A DNA stretch of 64,000 nucleotides from Vagococcus entomophilus. Lineage in GTDB: Bacteria; Bacillota; Bacilli; Lactobacillales; Vagococcaceae. Where the stretch lies: contig NZ_NGJZ01000002.1 in assembly GCF_003987595.1 (NCBI RefSeq), forward strand, positions 186,001 to 250,000. The letters are read 5' to 3'. This document shows positions 18,372-27,972 of the stretch, piece after piece. The notes beneath the pieces were generated by a model, which worked only from the letters and a program-made list of their open reading frames with translations, had not been told where the DNA came from and searched no databases. Both the position numbers and the translations under genes were made by a program. How positions within the stretch are numbered: the stretch's first letter is position 1; each line of letters opens with the position of its first letter.

Positions 18372-20527
18372 GTGGCAGAAAAATTATTCGTGTGCCGATT
18401 AAAGGAGCTATTATTATCCAAGCGCTATTGTACTTTTTAATAGTTTCCTTTTTTTTATCGGAAGTTTATAAAAAGGAATGCACTAATTACGGGAGTGGAA
18501 CATCAAGTTCTTTACAATTTAGTATTCATTCGTTAGAAAAAGACAAAACAGACCGTACACGTGATTTTCTACAGCGTGCGCCTGGAACCTTGATCCGTCA
18601 AACCCCTCAATCTAATCCAGGAGGTAATGATAGTATCAATATTCAAATTGGTGGGGTAGTTGAGAGAGCTCCGTCGCTAATTTTTTTAGGGAAGACAATT
18701 GTTAATTCATCTGACTTACAAAGATTATTACAATCAAAGAATAAAAATGCGACAATCGGAACCAACACGGGATCAGAGGATACAATAAAAACTCTTTCTA
18801 CTCCGTTATTTGGAGTGGACCTCTATTTTTCAAAGTTGGATACCAGTTTGGCGCATACAATACTAGGAAACTATATTCTAGTTGGGCTAAGCTCGGAGCA
18901 ACAAGCGAAGTTTATAAGCAAGCTTTCGGCTCTTTCAGGTATCAGCCAAAAAGACTTGATGACTCCTCAATCAGGTTATACGATTGACAGCGGTCTAGTC
19001 GGGATTATAATCGGAATTGGCTTGGCTTTGACGATGCTAATACTAGGAATTCTAGTCATAAGCTATACGCTAGCTTCTATTAAAGAAATTGGCAGTTTAA
19101 CCTTACTTGGCTTTGGAAAAGCAGAAGTAGTGAAACAAATATTTAGCCCGTTTTTTCGGCTAAGTGCCTCTCTTATCCCTGTAATGATGGGTGTAAGTTT
19201 GTTTCTTTATTCCTTTAACCTGAACATTTTACGCTATAGTTTGACAGCGGGCGTTCTCAACGCTTTACTCGTACTGCTTATCTTAGGGATCTCTAGTATG
19301 ATTGTCTATGCAATTAAACCGTTGAGTGCCCTAAAGGGGATTTTGCCTAAAAAAATTCTTTATTCCTTTGTAATATTTTTATATTTACTCTCTAGTATGG
19401 GCTTGTTAGCCGTGAGCTATGCGTTAGATGGACCATTACAGCAAGTTGCCCAAAATAAAAAGCTGTTGAGTGCTTGGAGTAGTGTGGGTGAATATGAGAC
19501 GCTCAAAAATGTTTCTCCCGGAGAAAATCAGAGCTCTATTGCAGGTCTTAGCGATCAACTGGATCATGAGATGTATAATTGGTATCAAGCTATAGAAAAT
19601 CACGCGGGTGTTTACTATATTGCCAGTCAATACTATAGCAAGGATATTCTAACTAACCTTCAAGGAGCGAGCAACCAGCCAGTACCAAGTGCGCCCTTTA
19701 CATTAATGTCTGTCTCACCTAATTACCTCAGCGATCATGCAATCAATGTACCAAACCAAAGCATTAAAAAGGCGAATCAAGGCATTCGTGTCTTCTTGCT
19801 ACCGGCTCATTGGTCGGATCAACAAGTTGAAACTGCCAAAAAATTTTTATCTGAGAATGTACTTCACGAACTGAGCGGCAGTTCATTTGAAAATGATTTT
19901 TATAAAAATAAAAAAATCGAATGGATAAAGTATGACACGACGCCAAAGATATTCACCTGGGCTACGCAAAAAGAAGAGCCCGCATTTACAACAGAAGCTG
20001 TCCTTTCGGTCGTAACGGCGAATAATATGACGCCGTTTGATGCAGGAAATCTTAGGGCGAATGTCTTAACCGGTCCATTGAAGTTTAAGAATAAAAAAGT
20101 AATGACAGAAAACACTAAGTACTTGAGCCACTACCATTTGGATGACAACGACTTATCTTTTATACCTGTCACAAAATTTGTGGATGGACTCCAAAAAAAG
20201 CTTACGCAAACCATTTTCTTCTTCGGAAGTATTATTGTTTTTATTATGTGTATCATTCTGTTAATCCTAGTCGCGCTATCCTTTATTTTTTCCATCGTCA
20301 ATGAGAGGCTGATTTTTGTTAAGCAAACATTAGGTTTTTCAGGCAGGATGATTTATCAGAATATCATTCGATTTGTCCTAGCTATGGGGCTAATTGAGTT
20401 AGCTTTAGCCTTCTTTTTAAAATCCACTCTAGGTATTTTGTTGCTTCTCGTACTTCTGATTTTACAATTAATAACGATTCGTGTATTTACTCAAATGCAC
20501 ACGATTCAAAAGATAAAGGGGCATTGA
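18368..20527 (+). CDS. Bacteriocin-associated integral membrane protein (DUF1430-like)
   Basis: A 719-aa membrane protein with helices near the N-terminus (about 13-33), a ~175-residue external part, a cluster of helices (about 211-350), a second external part and a C-terminal helix group (about 618-710). The layout fits the FtsX/MacB-like permeases paired with lactococcin-972-type export ATPases, thought to give export or immunity. An ABC ATPase gene follows two bases after the stop, but it is frameshifted, so the system may be inactive. The family call is from architecture and context. Confidence 0.6.
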   Translation: MSGRKIIRVPIKGAIIIQALLYFLIVSFFLSEVYKKECTNYGSGTSSSLQFSIHSLEKDKTDRTRDFLQRAPGTLIRQTPQSNPGGNDSINIQIGGVVERAPSLIFLGKTIVNSSDLQRLLQSKNKNATIGTNTGSEDTIKTLSTPLFGVDLYFSKLDTSLAHTILGNYILVGLSSEQQAKFISKLSALSGISQKDLMTPQSGYTIDSGLVGIIIGIGLALTMLILGILVISYTLASIKEIGSLTLLGFGKAEVVKQIFSPFFRLSASLIPVMMGVSLFLYSFNLNILRYSLTAGVLNALLVLLILGISSMIVYAIKPLSALKGILPKKILYSFVIFLYLLSSMGLLAVSYALDGPLQQVAQNKKLLSAWSSVGEYETLKNVSPGENQSSIAGLSDQLDHEMYNWYQAIENHAGVYYIASQYYSKDILTNLQGASNQPVPSAPFTLMSVSPNYLSDHAINVPNQSIKKANQGIRVFLLPAHWSDQQVETAKKFLSENVLHELSGSSFENDFYKNKKIEWIKYDTTPKIFTWATQKEEPAFTTEAVLSVVTANNMTPFDAGNLRANVLTGPLKFKNKKVMTENTKYLSHYHLDDNDLSFIPVTKFVDGLQKKLTQTIFFFGSIIVFIMCIILLILVALSFIFSIVNERLIFVKQTLGFSGRMIYQNIIRFVLAMGLIELALAFFLKSTLGILLLLVLLILQLITIRVFTQMHTIQKIKGH

Positions 20528-20528
20528 T

Positions 20529-21159
20529 ATGGACGTCATGACATTTAAAAACGTATCGAAAAATTTTGGCAATCAGGTAGTTTTAAGAAATTTAAATTTG
20601 GTGATTAAAAAAGGCGAATTCGTCTCGATTGTAGGCCCCTCAGGTTCGGGTAAAACAACAGTGCTCAATATTATGGGATTATTAGATTCGTTTGATTCTG
20701 GAGAGGTTTGCATCAACGAGCAACCGTGCTGAAAAAATTCGTAGAGAAACAATCAATTATTTATTTCAATCATTCGCTTTGATTGAGGATCGAACAGTCT
20801 ATGACAATTTAAAACTCAGTCTGCATTTTTCTAAAGGGATAAACAAAGACCAAATCATTCATCAAATTGTAAACGAGGTTCACTTAACCCATAAATTACA
20901 GGCAGTAGTGAATACTTTATCTGGTGGAGAAAAGCAACGAGTGGCATTGGCTAGAGCAATCATTAAACCAGGAAATATTATTTTAGCGGATGAGCCAACG
21001 GGTGCTTTAGATCCGAAACTAGCCAAACAATCTTTTGATTTAATTGTAAAAATGCAAAAGGAGAGCGGAAAAACAATTATCATGGTCACGCATAACATGG
21101 AGCATGCCAAACAAACAGATCGAATAATTGAACTCCAAACAGCGCCGAATTTTGAGTAG
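20529..21159 (+). pseudogene. Bacteriocin-export-type ABC ATPase, frameshifted
   Basis: The first frame (20529-20732) reads an ABC ATPase start with Walker [10 protein letters not shown] (residues 36-44), then stops after [11 protein letters not shown]. The protein resumes in the next frame with [18 protein letters not shown], the signature LSGGEKQR and Walker B LADEPTGALD, ending at 21159. Intact relatives have more residues between the Walker A half and the RRE-Q-loop segment, so a small deletion near 20715-20735 probably removed several codons and shifted the frame. A base-calling error alone would not explain the shortened spacing. Without repair the ATPase would not be made. Confidence 0.75.
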
Positions 21160-21276
21160 GATGAGCATACGGAAAAGGACGCATGGGCTCAATCAAAGAG
21201 AATGGGACAGAAGTGTTTGTCTTCGAGCAATAAGAAAAAACGGCTGTTACGCCCACTATTTATTCGAAAGCTAAGA

Positions 21277-21315
21277 GGCAGGAACATAACTTTTGAGTTA
21301 TGTTCCTGCCTTTTT
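21277..21315 (+). terminator. Terminator after the ABC system
   Basis: A 14-bp perfect stem GGCAGGAACATAAC with GTTATGTTCCTGCC (21277-21290, 21297-21310), then TTTTT. The preceding ~115 bases hold no ORF. Confidence 0.85.
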
Positions 21316-21333
21316 GATCAATGAATCCGAGGA

Positions 21334-21741
21334 TTAGCTTTCCTGTGTGCGAGTTTTATCGGCGACAACCGTTTCTACGCTATACCTAGCCCATTTCGAA
21401 ATTGCTTCTATAAACTCAGATAAGCTAGTTTGTGAAAAATGGCAAATAAGCATATAACAGGACTGACCTGAGACTTTGTAGACTGCCTCTACCTCTTTGT
21501 AGGAGTTCGCTAGTTGTTCGAATTGATTAAATTGTGGTGTGTCCATAAAGATTCTGACAAACTGTGTGTAGGGATAGTTGATTTTAATACTAAAATGTTG
21601 AATCAGACCTTTTTCTTGTAGTTTAAGAATCCGATTTCCAACGGCTTGTCCAGTCATATGGATTTTCTCCCCAATTTTTTTGTTGGTCAGTTGGCTATTT
21701 TGCGTTAAAATAGTCAAAATTTCTTGATCGATGCTATCCAT
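21334..21741 (-). CDS. Lrp/AsnC-family regulator
   Basis: A 135-aa protein with an N-terminal Lrp-type helix-turn-helix (DQEILTILTQNSQLTNKKIGE followed by GQAVGNRILKLQEKGLI) and a C-terminal ligand-binding RAM-like domain (about 60-130). The start at 21741 was preferred because an AAGGAGA ribosome-binding site lies inside the six extra codons of the longest frame. It is divergent from the isochorismatase-family gene at 21861, which is its most likely target. Confidence 0.8.
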   Translation of the reverse strand: MDSIDQEILTILTQNSQLTNKKIGEKIHMTGQAVGNRILKLQEKGLIQHFSIKINYPYTQFVRIFMDTPQFNQFEQLANSYKEVEAVYKVSGQSCYMLICHFSQTSLSEFIEAISKWARYSVETVVADKTRTQES

Positions 21742-21860
21742 GGATAATCTCCTTTTCATGATGAAAGTATGGGTGTGTTTTCCTTTTCAGTAGGCTATTT
21801 TGTAAGTTTCATTTTTGCTCTATACTCAATTATAACAAATAAAAGTAAGGTGGAGAATTT

Positions 21861-22403
21861 ATGAAGCAAGCATTAATAGTTGTAGATGTCCAGAATGATT
21901 ATTTTACTGGTGGTAAAATGCCGCTGAGTTTGCCTGAGCGAGCGCTATCTCAAATTAATAAACTAGAAGAGCACTTTTTAAAGAATCAGCTACCGATTAT
22001 TTACATCCAACACATCAAGGATGATCCGCAAGCTCCTTTTTTTGGACGAGGGACAAAAGGAGCGCAATTACATTCGGATTTAAAGGTAAATTCCTCTTCT
22101 ATCATCATTGAAAAACAGTATCCTAACTCTTTTTTGCAAACCAATTTGGCTCAGCTCTTGCAGTCTTTGCAGGTCCAACAAGTGGTTGTTACAGGAATGA
22201 TGACACATATGTGTATTGACTCGACCACTCGGGCAAGTGCAGAGAGAGGGTACCAGCCTATCCTAATTTCAGATGCAACTACGACTAGAAAGCTTAAGGT
22301 CCAAGAGCGAGAAGTTTTAGCAGATGAGGTGCAAGGAGCTTTTATAGCCGCCCTGCAAACTTTTGCTCAAGTTCTCACCACAAGTGACTATTTGCGTCAG
22401 TAG
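21861..22403 (+). CDS. Isochorismatase-family cysteine hydrolase
   Basis: A 180-aa protein with the catalytic triad of the family: Asp9 (VVDVQND), Lys85 (EKQYPNSF) and the nucleophile Cys118 (GMMTHMCIDSTTRAS). Members include nicotinamidases and other amidohydrolases; the substrate cannot be read from sequence. AAGGTGGAG precedes the ATG. It is divergent from an Lrp-type regulator, suggesting control by an amino acid or related metabolite. Confidence 0.85.
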   Translation: MKQALIVVDVQNDYFTGGKMPLSLPERALSQINKLEEHFLKNQLPIIYIQHIKDDPQAPFFGRGTKGAQLHSDLKVNSSSIIIEKQYPNSFLQTNLAQLLQSLQVQQVVVTGMMTHMCIDSTTRASAERGYQPILISDATTTRKLKVQEREVLADEVQGAFIAALQTFAQVLTTSDYLRQ

Positions 22404-22544
22404 GAGATGAAAGAGAAGAGGGTTTCTTCTTTAAGTTATAATCAGTAGGTTTATTGAAAATTGGACTATTCCAAATTCCTTAAAAATAATTTAAGTTAAA
22501 ATTCACATAATATTCACAAATAGAACTTGTGCTACTATTACGGT

Positions 22545-22652
22545 AGCCTTCAATTCCACAAGCCAAGGCTTTAAATTTTAGTTTGCGCTATTTCCCCTTG
22601 AGATAGCGCCTCTAAAAAAGTCCTTTTACATTTATGTAAAAGGACTTTTTTT
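22545..22652 (+). ncRNA. Candidate three-hairpin small RNA
   Basis: An extended -10 box TGCTACTAT (22530-22538) lies before a ~108-base stretch with no ORF. It contains three hairpins: AGCCTT/AAGGCT (22545-22550 with 22565-22570), GCGCTAT/ATAGCGC (22585-22591 with 22603-22609), and a 12-bp terminator stem (22618-22629 with 22636-22647) plus T run. The last hairpin also works for rnhC on the other strand. The promoter is only fair, so the RNA is a candidate. No known family was recognised. Confidence 0.5.
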
Positions 22653-22653
22653 A

Positions 22654-23580
22654 TTATCTATTCAATTTGTGCGCTTTTTCGGTGTTTGCAAAATGCAATT
22701 TTGCATATTTTCCCAACAGTTCGAGTCCACCTTTTTTTAATATTTTTGCCGCAATAGCATCAGACTTACTTCCAGCTCCAGAGGGCAGGGGGAACTCTGC
22801 CTCCAAAGAAAGGGCCTCTAAGCTGTCTAGAAAAGCGGCACGGCAGATGATCGAAGCTGCTGCTACAGCGATGTGGTAGTGTTCCCCTTTAGTGGTGAAG
22901 TACAGATTATCCGTAACAGGGTGCACTTCGGTTTTAATGTAGCGTCGATAGTTTTTCTCTGGAGTGAATTGATCGATCAAAATCCCTTCTGGTTGGGTGG
23001 GGGCAATTTGTTGCAAAAGAAGATAAATTGCCTGATTATGGAGTACCGCTTTCATATGATTGACGTTGTATTTTGGTTGAATTTGATTGTATTTACTTGG
23101 CGTTACAGTCAATAAACGTAAGTCAATCAAGGCTTCAATTTTAGGAGCAAGCAAGCGGATTTGGCTATCAGTCAGCAACTTGGAATCTTTCACGCCTAAT
23201 TTTTTTAGAGGGTGAATTTTCTCTCTAGGAACAAATGCTGCGCAAACCGTTACTGGGCCAAAATAACTACCATTTCCAACCTCATCACTGCCAATTACCG
23301 ACCAATTTGAAAAGTTTGGTGGCAAAGTAGTTTTCTTTTTAAGGTCAGTAGAATGTGCGGTAGGCGTGCTAGAGCTTGCTTGCCAATTACCTGCCTCTTT
23401 TTCAGCAGAGGGTCCTTGAAACAGCACTTTTCCTGATTTATAGGCAGTAATGGTTACTGTGCCCTTTTTTGCTGCAAAAAGGGTGTAAGGTGGAGCTTGC
23501 TCTTTTTTGAATGGACTATAATGGTTGTTCATTTTTTCGAGTACGGATTTGTTGACTTGTAATACAATAGCTTGGCTCAT
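22654..23580 (-). CDS. rnhC: Ribonuclease HIII
   Basis: A 308-aa type 2 RNase H that removes RNA from RNA-DNA hybrids. The N-terminal ~80 residues form the TBP-like substrate-binding domain typical of HIII. The catalytic domain starts at NWSVIGSDEVGNGSYFGP with Asp99-Glu100; further acidic residues are in GVKDSK and ILIDQF. It is divergent from zapA, and a bidirectional hairpin ends it. Confidence 0.92.
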   Translation of the reverse strand: MSQAIVLQVNKSVLEKMNNHYSPFKKEQAPPYTLFAAKKGTVTITAYKSGKVLFQGPSAEKEAGNWQASSSTPTAHSTDLKKKTTLPPNFSNWSVIGSDEVGNGSYFGPVTVCAAFVPREKIHPLKKLGVKDSKLLTDSQIRLLAPKIEALIDLRLLTVTPSKYNQIQPKYNVNHMKAVLHNQAIYLLLQQIAPTQPEGILIDQFTPEKNYRRYIKTEVHPVTDNLYFTTKGEHYHIAVAAASIICRAAFLDSLEALSLEAEFPLPSGAGSKSDAIAAKILKKGGLELLGKYAKLHFANTEKAHKLNR

Positions 23581-23716
23581 GAGTATCCTCCAGTTTTTTC
23601 TTCTTTCCCATCATAAAAGAAAAGCGTGAAAAAGGCAATTTTTCATATTTATCAAAAAAGTGTAAATATTGAGAGCAGAAGTCGTTCATTTTGCGTCAAG
23701 AACCTGCGGCACAACT

Positions 23717-23745
23717 TTGTAAAATCAGTTGAAATACTATATAAT
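23717..23745 (+). promoter_or_regulatory. Promoter of the zapA-cvpA-mutS2 group
   Basis: TTGTAA (23717-23722), a 17-base spacer and TATAAT (23740-23745). The ~85-base leader that follows can fold (GGATTTT with AAAATCC, and GACGT with ACGTC). Confidence 0.7.
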
Positions 23746-23829
23746 AAGGAAAGGATTTTTGGGAAAGAGCTTGCTTTAAAATCCATGTAACAAAGGGACG
23801 TACACGTCATCCAATTAGGAGGAACCTTG

Positions 23830-24270
23830 ATGTCACAAGAGAAAATCAGGTATAAAGCAACAATTGATGGACATAATTATACAATTATTGGAAATGAAAA
23901 TAAAGAACATATGGACTTGGTGATGGAGCTTTTGAATCATCAATTGGCAGAAATCAAATCTTTGAACAAAGAAATAAATTCTGAACAGGCAGCGATTTTG
24001 CTAGCCATTAATGCCTTGTCAGATCAAGCGAAAAAGCAAGAAAAGTTACTTGTATTAGAAGAAAAATATCAAGTTGCAAGTGAAAAGGCGAAGAAAGTTG
24101 ATGAGCTTGAAGGGCGCGTTCAACGAATTGAGATTTTAGAGGAACAAGCGAAGCAAATTTTACAAGAATCAGGAAAAGACTGTGAGTCGATTACACATAT
24201 CGAAGCACAGCAGATTGTGAACCAACAGATGAAAGAAAAAATTCAAAAGCACCAACGTGAACTTAAATGA
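23830..24270 (+). CDS. zapA: Cell division protein ZapA
   Basis: A 146-aa protein. The N-terminal domain (KIRYKATIDGHNYTIIGNENKEHMDLV) is the ZapA fold, and a long coiled coil (about 60-146) follows. ZapA cross-links FtsZ filaments at the division site. ATG 23830 follows AGGAGG by seven bases; a TTG just before it is less likely. The C-terminal coiled coil is longer than in minimal ZapA proteins, as in other lactobacilli and enterococci. cvpA follows after 19 bases. Confidence 0.85.
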   Translation: MSQEKIRYKATIDGHNYTIIGNENKEHMDLVMELLNHQLAEIKSLNKEINSEQAAILLAINALSDQAKKQEKLLVLEEKYQVASEKAKKVDELEGRVQRIEILEEQAKQILQESGKDCESITHIEAQQIVNQQMKEKIQKHQRELK

Positions 24271-24289
24271 GCGAAATAGAGGTGAAGGT

Positions 24290-24838
24290 ATGCTAACCAT
24301 CATTATTTTAGTTTTACTTTTGATTGGTTTTTACACAGGCGCACGCAGAGGCTTAGTCCTACAAATTGTTTATTCAGTCGGGTACATTCTGTCCTTTGCT
24401 ATAGCCAAGTTATATTATACAGATCTGGCAAAAAAGATTGAATTATATATCCCGTATCCATCCGCAACAGAAAGTACACAGATGGTGTTTTTTAGTCAGC
24501 CACTTTCTTTTGATTTAGATGGCGCTTTTTACGGGGCAGTTGCCTTTATGCTGATTTTATTTGCAGGCTGGTTGTTGACCCGTTTTATCGGAATGTTTTT
24601 CCATAAACTGATGTTTTTCCCTATCCTAAAACAATTGAATACACTAGGAGGCGGATTGATTAGTTTGCTTGTGATGTATGTTGGAATTTTTCTGATTTTG
24701 TCCGTGCTGAGCCTAGTTCCAATGGAGAGTATTCAGTCATTATATGAAACAAGTGGCGTAGCACAATTTATTGTGAAGAAAACACCTTTTTTCTCAAAGG
24801 CAATTTATGAATGGTGGATTGTACAAATGACTGCTTAA
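24290..24838 (+). CDS. CvpA-family membrane protein
   Basis: A 182-aa protein with four predicted helices (about 2-20, 24-42, 80-105, 125-150). The start MLTIIILVLLLIGFYTGARRGLVLQIV is typical of the CvpA family, linked to colicin V production in E. coli and often encoded next to mutS2 in Firmicutes. Role here unknown. The start at 24290 follows GAGGTG and removes an overlap with zapA present in the longest frame. Confidence 0.82.
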   Translation: MLTIIILVLLLIGFYTGARRGLVLQIVYSVGYILSFAIAKLYYTDLAKKIELYIPYPSATESTQMVFFSQPLSFDLDGAFYGAVAFMLILFAGWLLTRFIGMFFHKLMFFPILKQLNTLGGGLISLLVMYVGIFLILSVLSLVPMESIQSLYETSGVAQFIVKKTPFFSKAIYEWWIVQMTA

Positions 24839-24870
24839 CCAAAAGCAGAAACCTGAGGTGAAGAAGATAA

Positions 24871-27240
24871 ATGAACACCAAAATATTAAAAACATTAGAG
24901 TTCCAAAAAATAAAATCCTTAGTGGAATCGCTGACTGTCACTGCGGCAGGCGCGGAGGAAGCACGTGAATTAACCCCGATTCATCATGAAGAAAAAATGA
25001 GTCGTTGGTTACTTGAAACAGAAGATGGGCAAAAGATTGTTCGATTACGAGGAGGTATGCCAGTCCCTAAATTAGAGAACATTCGACCACATATGCGCCG
25101 CTTAGAGATTGGTGCATCTTTGAATGGGCTTGAAATTGCGCAAGTCGGACGGGTTCTACAAACTACAACCGAGGTTAAACGCTTTTTTGAAGAGCTGAAA
25201 GAGTTAGAAGTAAGTTTTCACTACTTGTACGAGTGGGCCGAAAAGTTAATTACCTTGCCAACTGTAAATCAAAAAATTCGGCAATCGGTCGATGAGGATG
25301 GTCGAGTTACCGATGAGGCTTCCTCAACTTTGAAAGGTATTCGGACGCAGATTCGCCGGACCGAACAAGATGTTCGCTCTCAACTGGATGGTTTGGTTCG
25401 AGGGAAACATGCAAAATATTTAAGTGACGCGATTGTCACGATGAGAAATGAACGTTATGTAATACCAGTCAAGCAAGAGTATAGAGGGGTTTTTGGTGGG
25501 GTGGTGCATGACCAAAGTGCCTCAGGGCAAACGCTGTTTATCGAACCCAAACAGGTAGTAGAGCTGAATAATCGTTTGCGCCAATATCAAATTTCAGAGC
25601 GTCAAGAAGTAGAACGGATCTTGGCTGAACTTTCCAATGAATTGGCTCCTTATGAAAAAGAAATTATCCAAAATGCGTTTGTATTAGGACGTTTGGATTT
25701 TATTCAGGCAAAGGCTCTTCTTGCAAAACAAATGCATGCGAGTATCCCAAAGATTAGTGCTAAAAATGAAATCTCGCTTCATGAGGCAAGGCATCCACTG
25801 ATTGATCCAGAAATAGTGGTTGCTAATGATATCTTTTTGGGCAAGGATTATAAGGCGATTGTCATTACTGGTCCGAATACCGGTGGGAAAACAATTACGC
25901 TGAAAACGTTGGGCCTGCTACAATTGATGGCACAATCAGGTCTAGGTATACCTGCTGGAGAAGAAAGTAGCGTGGCGATTTTTAATGAAATATTTGCAGA
26001 TATCGGGGACGAACAGTCGATTGAGCAAAGCTTGAGTACGTTCTCTTCACATATGACCAATATTGTCACGATTCTAGATTCGATGGACGAGAATAGCTTA
26101 CTTTTATTTGATGAGTTAGGTGCTGGGACAGATCCTCAGGAAGGAGCCGCACTCGCAATCTCCATATTGGACGCAGTGGGAGCAAAAGGGGCATATGTAA
26201 TGGCAACGACTCATTATCCGGAGCTAAAAGTTTACGGATATAACCGAGTAGGGACAATTAATGCCAGTATGGAATTTGATGTGGAAACCTTGCGTCCGAC
26301 CTATCGTCTATTGATTGGAGTTCCTGGTCGAAGTAATGCTTTTGAAATTTCGAAAAGGCTGGGGCTGGATACAACAATTATTCAGGAAGCCAGTCAAATT
26401 ATTGACGGAGAAAGTCAAGATTTAAACGAGATGATTGCCGATTTAGAAAATAGACGGAAAATGACGGAAACGGAGTACTTGGAGGTTCGACATTTTGTAG
26501 AAGAAGCACAGACACTGCATCGTGATTTAAAAGAAATGTACCAGTTATTCTTTGAAGAACGGGAAAAAGAGCTGACAAAAGCTAAAAAGCAAGCGAACCA
26601 GCTAGTTTCAGAAGCGGAAGTCGAAGCAGAAAAAATTATCAAGGACATTCGTAAAATGCAACAAGCAAGTGGTCAAGCTGGAGGAATCAAGGAACACCAA
26701 TTGATTGAAGCAAAAGCACAATTGTCTGGGTTACATCAAGAAGAACAGTTACAAAAAAATAAAATTCTACAAAAAGCAAAGCAACAGAAAACATTAAAAG
26801 TTGGCGATGAGGTATTAGTTCAAACCTATGGGCAACGGGGAACCTTGATTAAAAAGATGAAAAATCAGATCTGGCAAGTTCAATTGGGAATTTTAAAGAT
26901 GAACATTCCAGAGAGTGACATGACACCTGTTGCTCCAGAGAAAGAGCCAGTTACACCGTATAAAGTGGCTGCTATCAAAAGACAAAAAAGTACGAATGTA
27001 TCGATGCAATTGGATCTTCGGGGCAAACGCTATGAGGAAGCTCTTGCAGAGGTCGATCAATATTTGGATGCGGCTCAACTATCAAATTATGGTCAAGTGA
27101 CGATTGTTCACGGTAAAGGAACAGGGGCGCTAAGAGAAGGCATTACGCAGTTCTTAAAAGGACATCGTGGGGTTGATTCTTTTGAGTTTGCGCCGGCCAA
27201 TCAAGGTGGAAATGGCGCAACGATTGTTCACCTAAAGTGA
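24871..27240 (+). CDS. mutS2: Endonuclease MutS2 / ribosome rescue factor
   Basis: A 789-aa protein: N-terminal MutS core, ATPase with Walker A GPNTGGKT at 334-341 and Walker B LLLFDELGAGTDP, a long coiled coil (about 510-640), a KOW-like region and a C-terminal Smr nuclease domain (about 713-789, beginning MQLDLRGKRYEEA and containing VHGKGTGALREGI). MutS2 suppresses recombination and, in Bacillus, splits collided ribosomes. It sits 32 bases after cvpA with a GAGGTGAAG ribosome-binding site, and trxA follows. Confidence 0.94.
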   Translation: MNTKILKTLEFQKIKSLVESLTVTAAGAEEARELTPIHHEEKMSRWLLETEDGQKIVRLRGGMPVPKLENIRPHMRRLEIGASLNGLEIAQVGRVLQTTTEVKRFFEELKELEVSFHYLYEWAEKLITLPTVNQKIRQSVDEDGRVTDEASSTLKGIRTQIRRTEQDVRSQLDGLVRGKHAKYLSDAIVTMRNERYVIPVKQEYRGVFGGVVHDQSASGQTLFIEPKQVVELNNRLRQYQISERQEVERILAELSNELAPYEKEIIQNAFVLGRLDFIQAKALLAKQMHASIPKISAKNEISLHEARHPLIDPEIVVANDIFLGKDYKAIVITGPNTGGKTITLKTLGLLQLMAQSGLGIPAGEESSVAIFNEIFADIGDEQSIEQSLSTFSSHMTNIVTILDSMDENSLLLFDELGAGTDPQEGAALAISILDAVGAKGAYVMATTHYPELKVYGYNRVGTINASMEFDVETLRPTYRLLIGVPGRSNAFEISKRLGLDTTIIQEASQIIDGESQDLNEMIADLENRRKMTETEYLEVRHFVEEAQTLHRDLKEMYQLFFEEREKELTKAKKQANQLVSEAEVEAEKIIKDIRKMQQASGQAGGIKEHQLIEAKAQLSGLHQEEQLQKNKILQKAKQQKTLKVGDEVLVQTYGQRGTLIKKMKNQIWQVQLGILKMNIPESDMTPVAPEKEPVTPYKVAAIKRQKSTNVSMQLDLRGKRYEEALAEVDQYLDAAQLSNYGQVTIVHGKGTGALREGITQFLKGHRGVDSFEFAPANQGGNGATIVHLK

Positions 27241-27321
27241 TGAAAAGAGCAGAATATTAGAGAAAAATCAACAATATTGCTATAATGAAGCTACACAAGA
27301 CGTGAATGAGGAGGAAGAAAG

Positions 27322-27633
27322 ATGGTACAACCACTTACAGATAAAGAATTTGCAACAGAAACAGACTCAGGTTTGGTGCTGGTCGATTTTTGGGCGACAT
27401 GGTGTGGACCATGCCGTATGCAAGCGCCAATCTTGGACAAAGTCGAAGAAGAATACGAAGATCAAGTTTCTTTTTATAAAATGGACGTGGATGAAAATCC
27501 AGAAACACCAAGTCAATTTGGAATTATGAGCATCCCTACCTTGCTAATTAAAAAAGATGGCGAAGTAGTGGAAAAATTAATTGGTGTTCAACAAAAGGCA
27601 CAGCTTGAAAAAGTATTTGCGAAATATTTATAA
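27322..27633 (+). CDS. trxA: Thioredoxin
   Basis: A 103-aa thioredoxin with the redox motif WCGPC (Cys28, Cys31), the buried Asp of VDFWATW and the cis-Pro loop SIPTLL. It keeps cytoplasmic protein thiols reduced. AGGAGGAAG precedes ATG 27322; the overlapping frame from 27302 is a shadow. A TATAAT box near 27280 suggests its own promoter after mutS2. A terminator follows. Confidence 0.95.
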   Translation: MVQPLTDKEFATETDSGLVLVDFWATWCGPCRMQAPILDKVEEEYEDQVSFYKMDVDENPETPSQFGIMSIPTLLIKKDGEVVEKLIGVQQKAQLEKVFAKYL

Positions 27634-27662
27634 GGTTTAGCATACTATAGTTTAACTAAACT

Positions 27663-27708
27663 AAAAAAAGGAAGCCAGTGCTCACATCGAGTAGCAGCTT
27701 CCTTTTTT
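27663..27708 (+). terminator. trxA terminator
   Basis: AAAAAAAGGAAGC pairs with GCTTCCTTTTTT around a ~21-base loop; the A-rich 5' side also lets it serve the small minus-strand gene at 27713. Confidence 0.75.
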
Positions 27709-27712
27709 ATCG

Positions 27713-27835
27713 TTAACGGATCCCTTTTTTTCTCCGTTTGTCGTCTTGAATAATCTTTAGAGCACGCTTTCGTGTCTTGATGTTCGGGCTTGCTAGACGT
27801 CTTCTAGCGCTAGATAAATCATTTTTTTCAGGCAT
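27713..27835 (-). CDS. 40-aa basic protein (putative metal homeostasis protein)
   Basis: A very short, highly basic ORF: MPEKNDLSSARRRLAS, then a Lys/Arg-rich tail ending KRRKKGIR. GGAGAACACG provides a ribosome-binding site. From memory it resembles a family of tiny proteins annotated as putative metal homeostasis proteins in lactic acid bacteria. It is divergent from the zinc-free S14 gene, with a Zur-type box between them, which supports a link to zinc shortage. Function is unproven. Confidence 0.6.
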   Translation of the reverse strand: MPEKNDLSSARRRLASPNIKTRKRALKIIQDDKRRKKGIR

Positions 27836-27895
27836 CGTGTTCTCCATTCTAAAAAAATATTGCAATCCATACAAAAGAGGTATATAATTCTTTTT

Positions 27896-27916
27896 AAATA
27901 GTAATGATTACGTTTT
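27896..27916. promoter_or_regulatory. Zur-type box
   Basis: AAATAGTAATGATTACGTTTT matches the Bacillus Zur consensus AAATCGTAATNATTACGATTT with mismatches only in the flanks (core GTAATGATTAC intact). It lies between the divergent 40-aa gene and rpsN, so both could be de-repressed in zinc starvation. Confidence 0.7.
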
Positions 27917-27972
27917 GTATTTTAATCATAATAAAGGACTGTCACTTTGTCAAGAAAAAATTGGAGGATCAT

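Noticed and set aside
20692-21159. Complete short ABC ATPase starting at TTG 20692
   Set aside because: It lacks Walker A, which lies in the preceding frame; the two pieces are one broken gene.
21160-21275. Possible interspersed repeat with GGGACAG before the terminator
   Set aside because: The short GGGACAG string recurs near 61194, but no longer shared block was found in this window.
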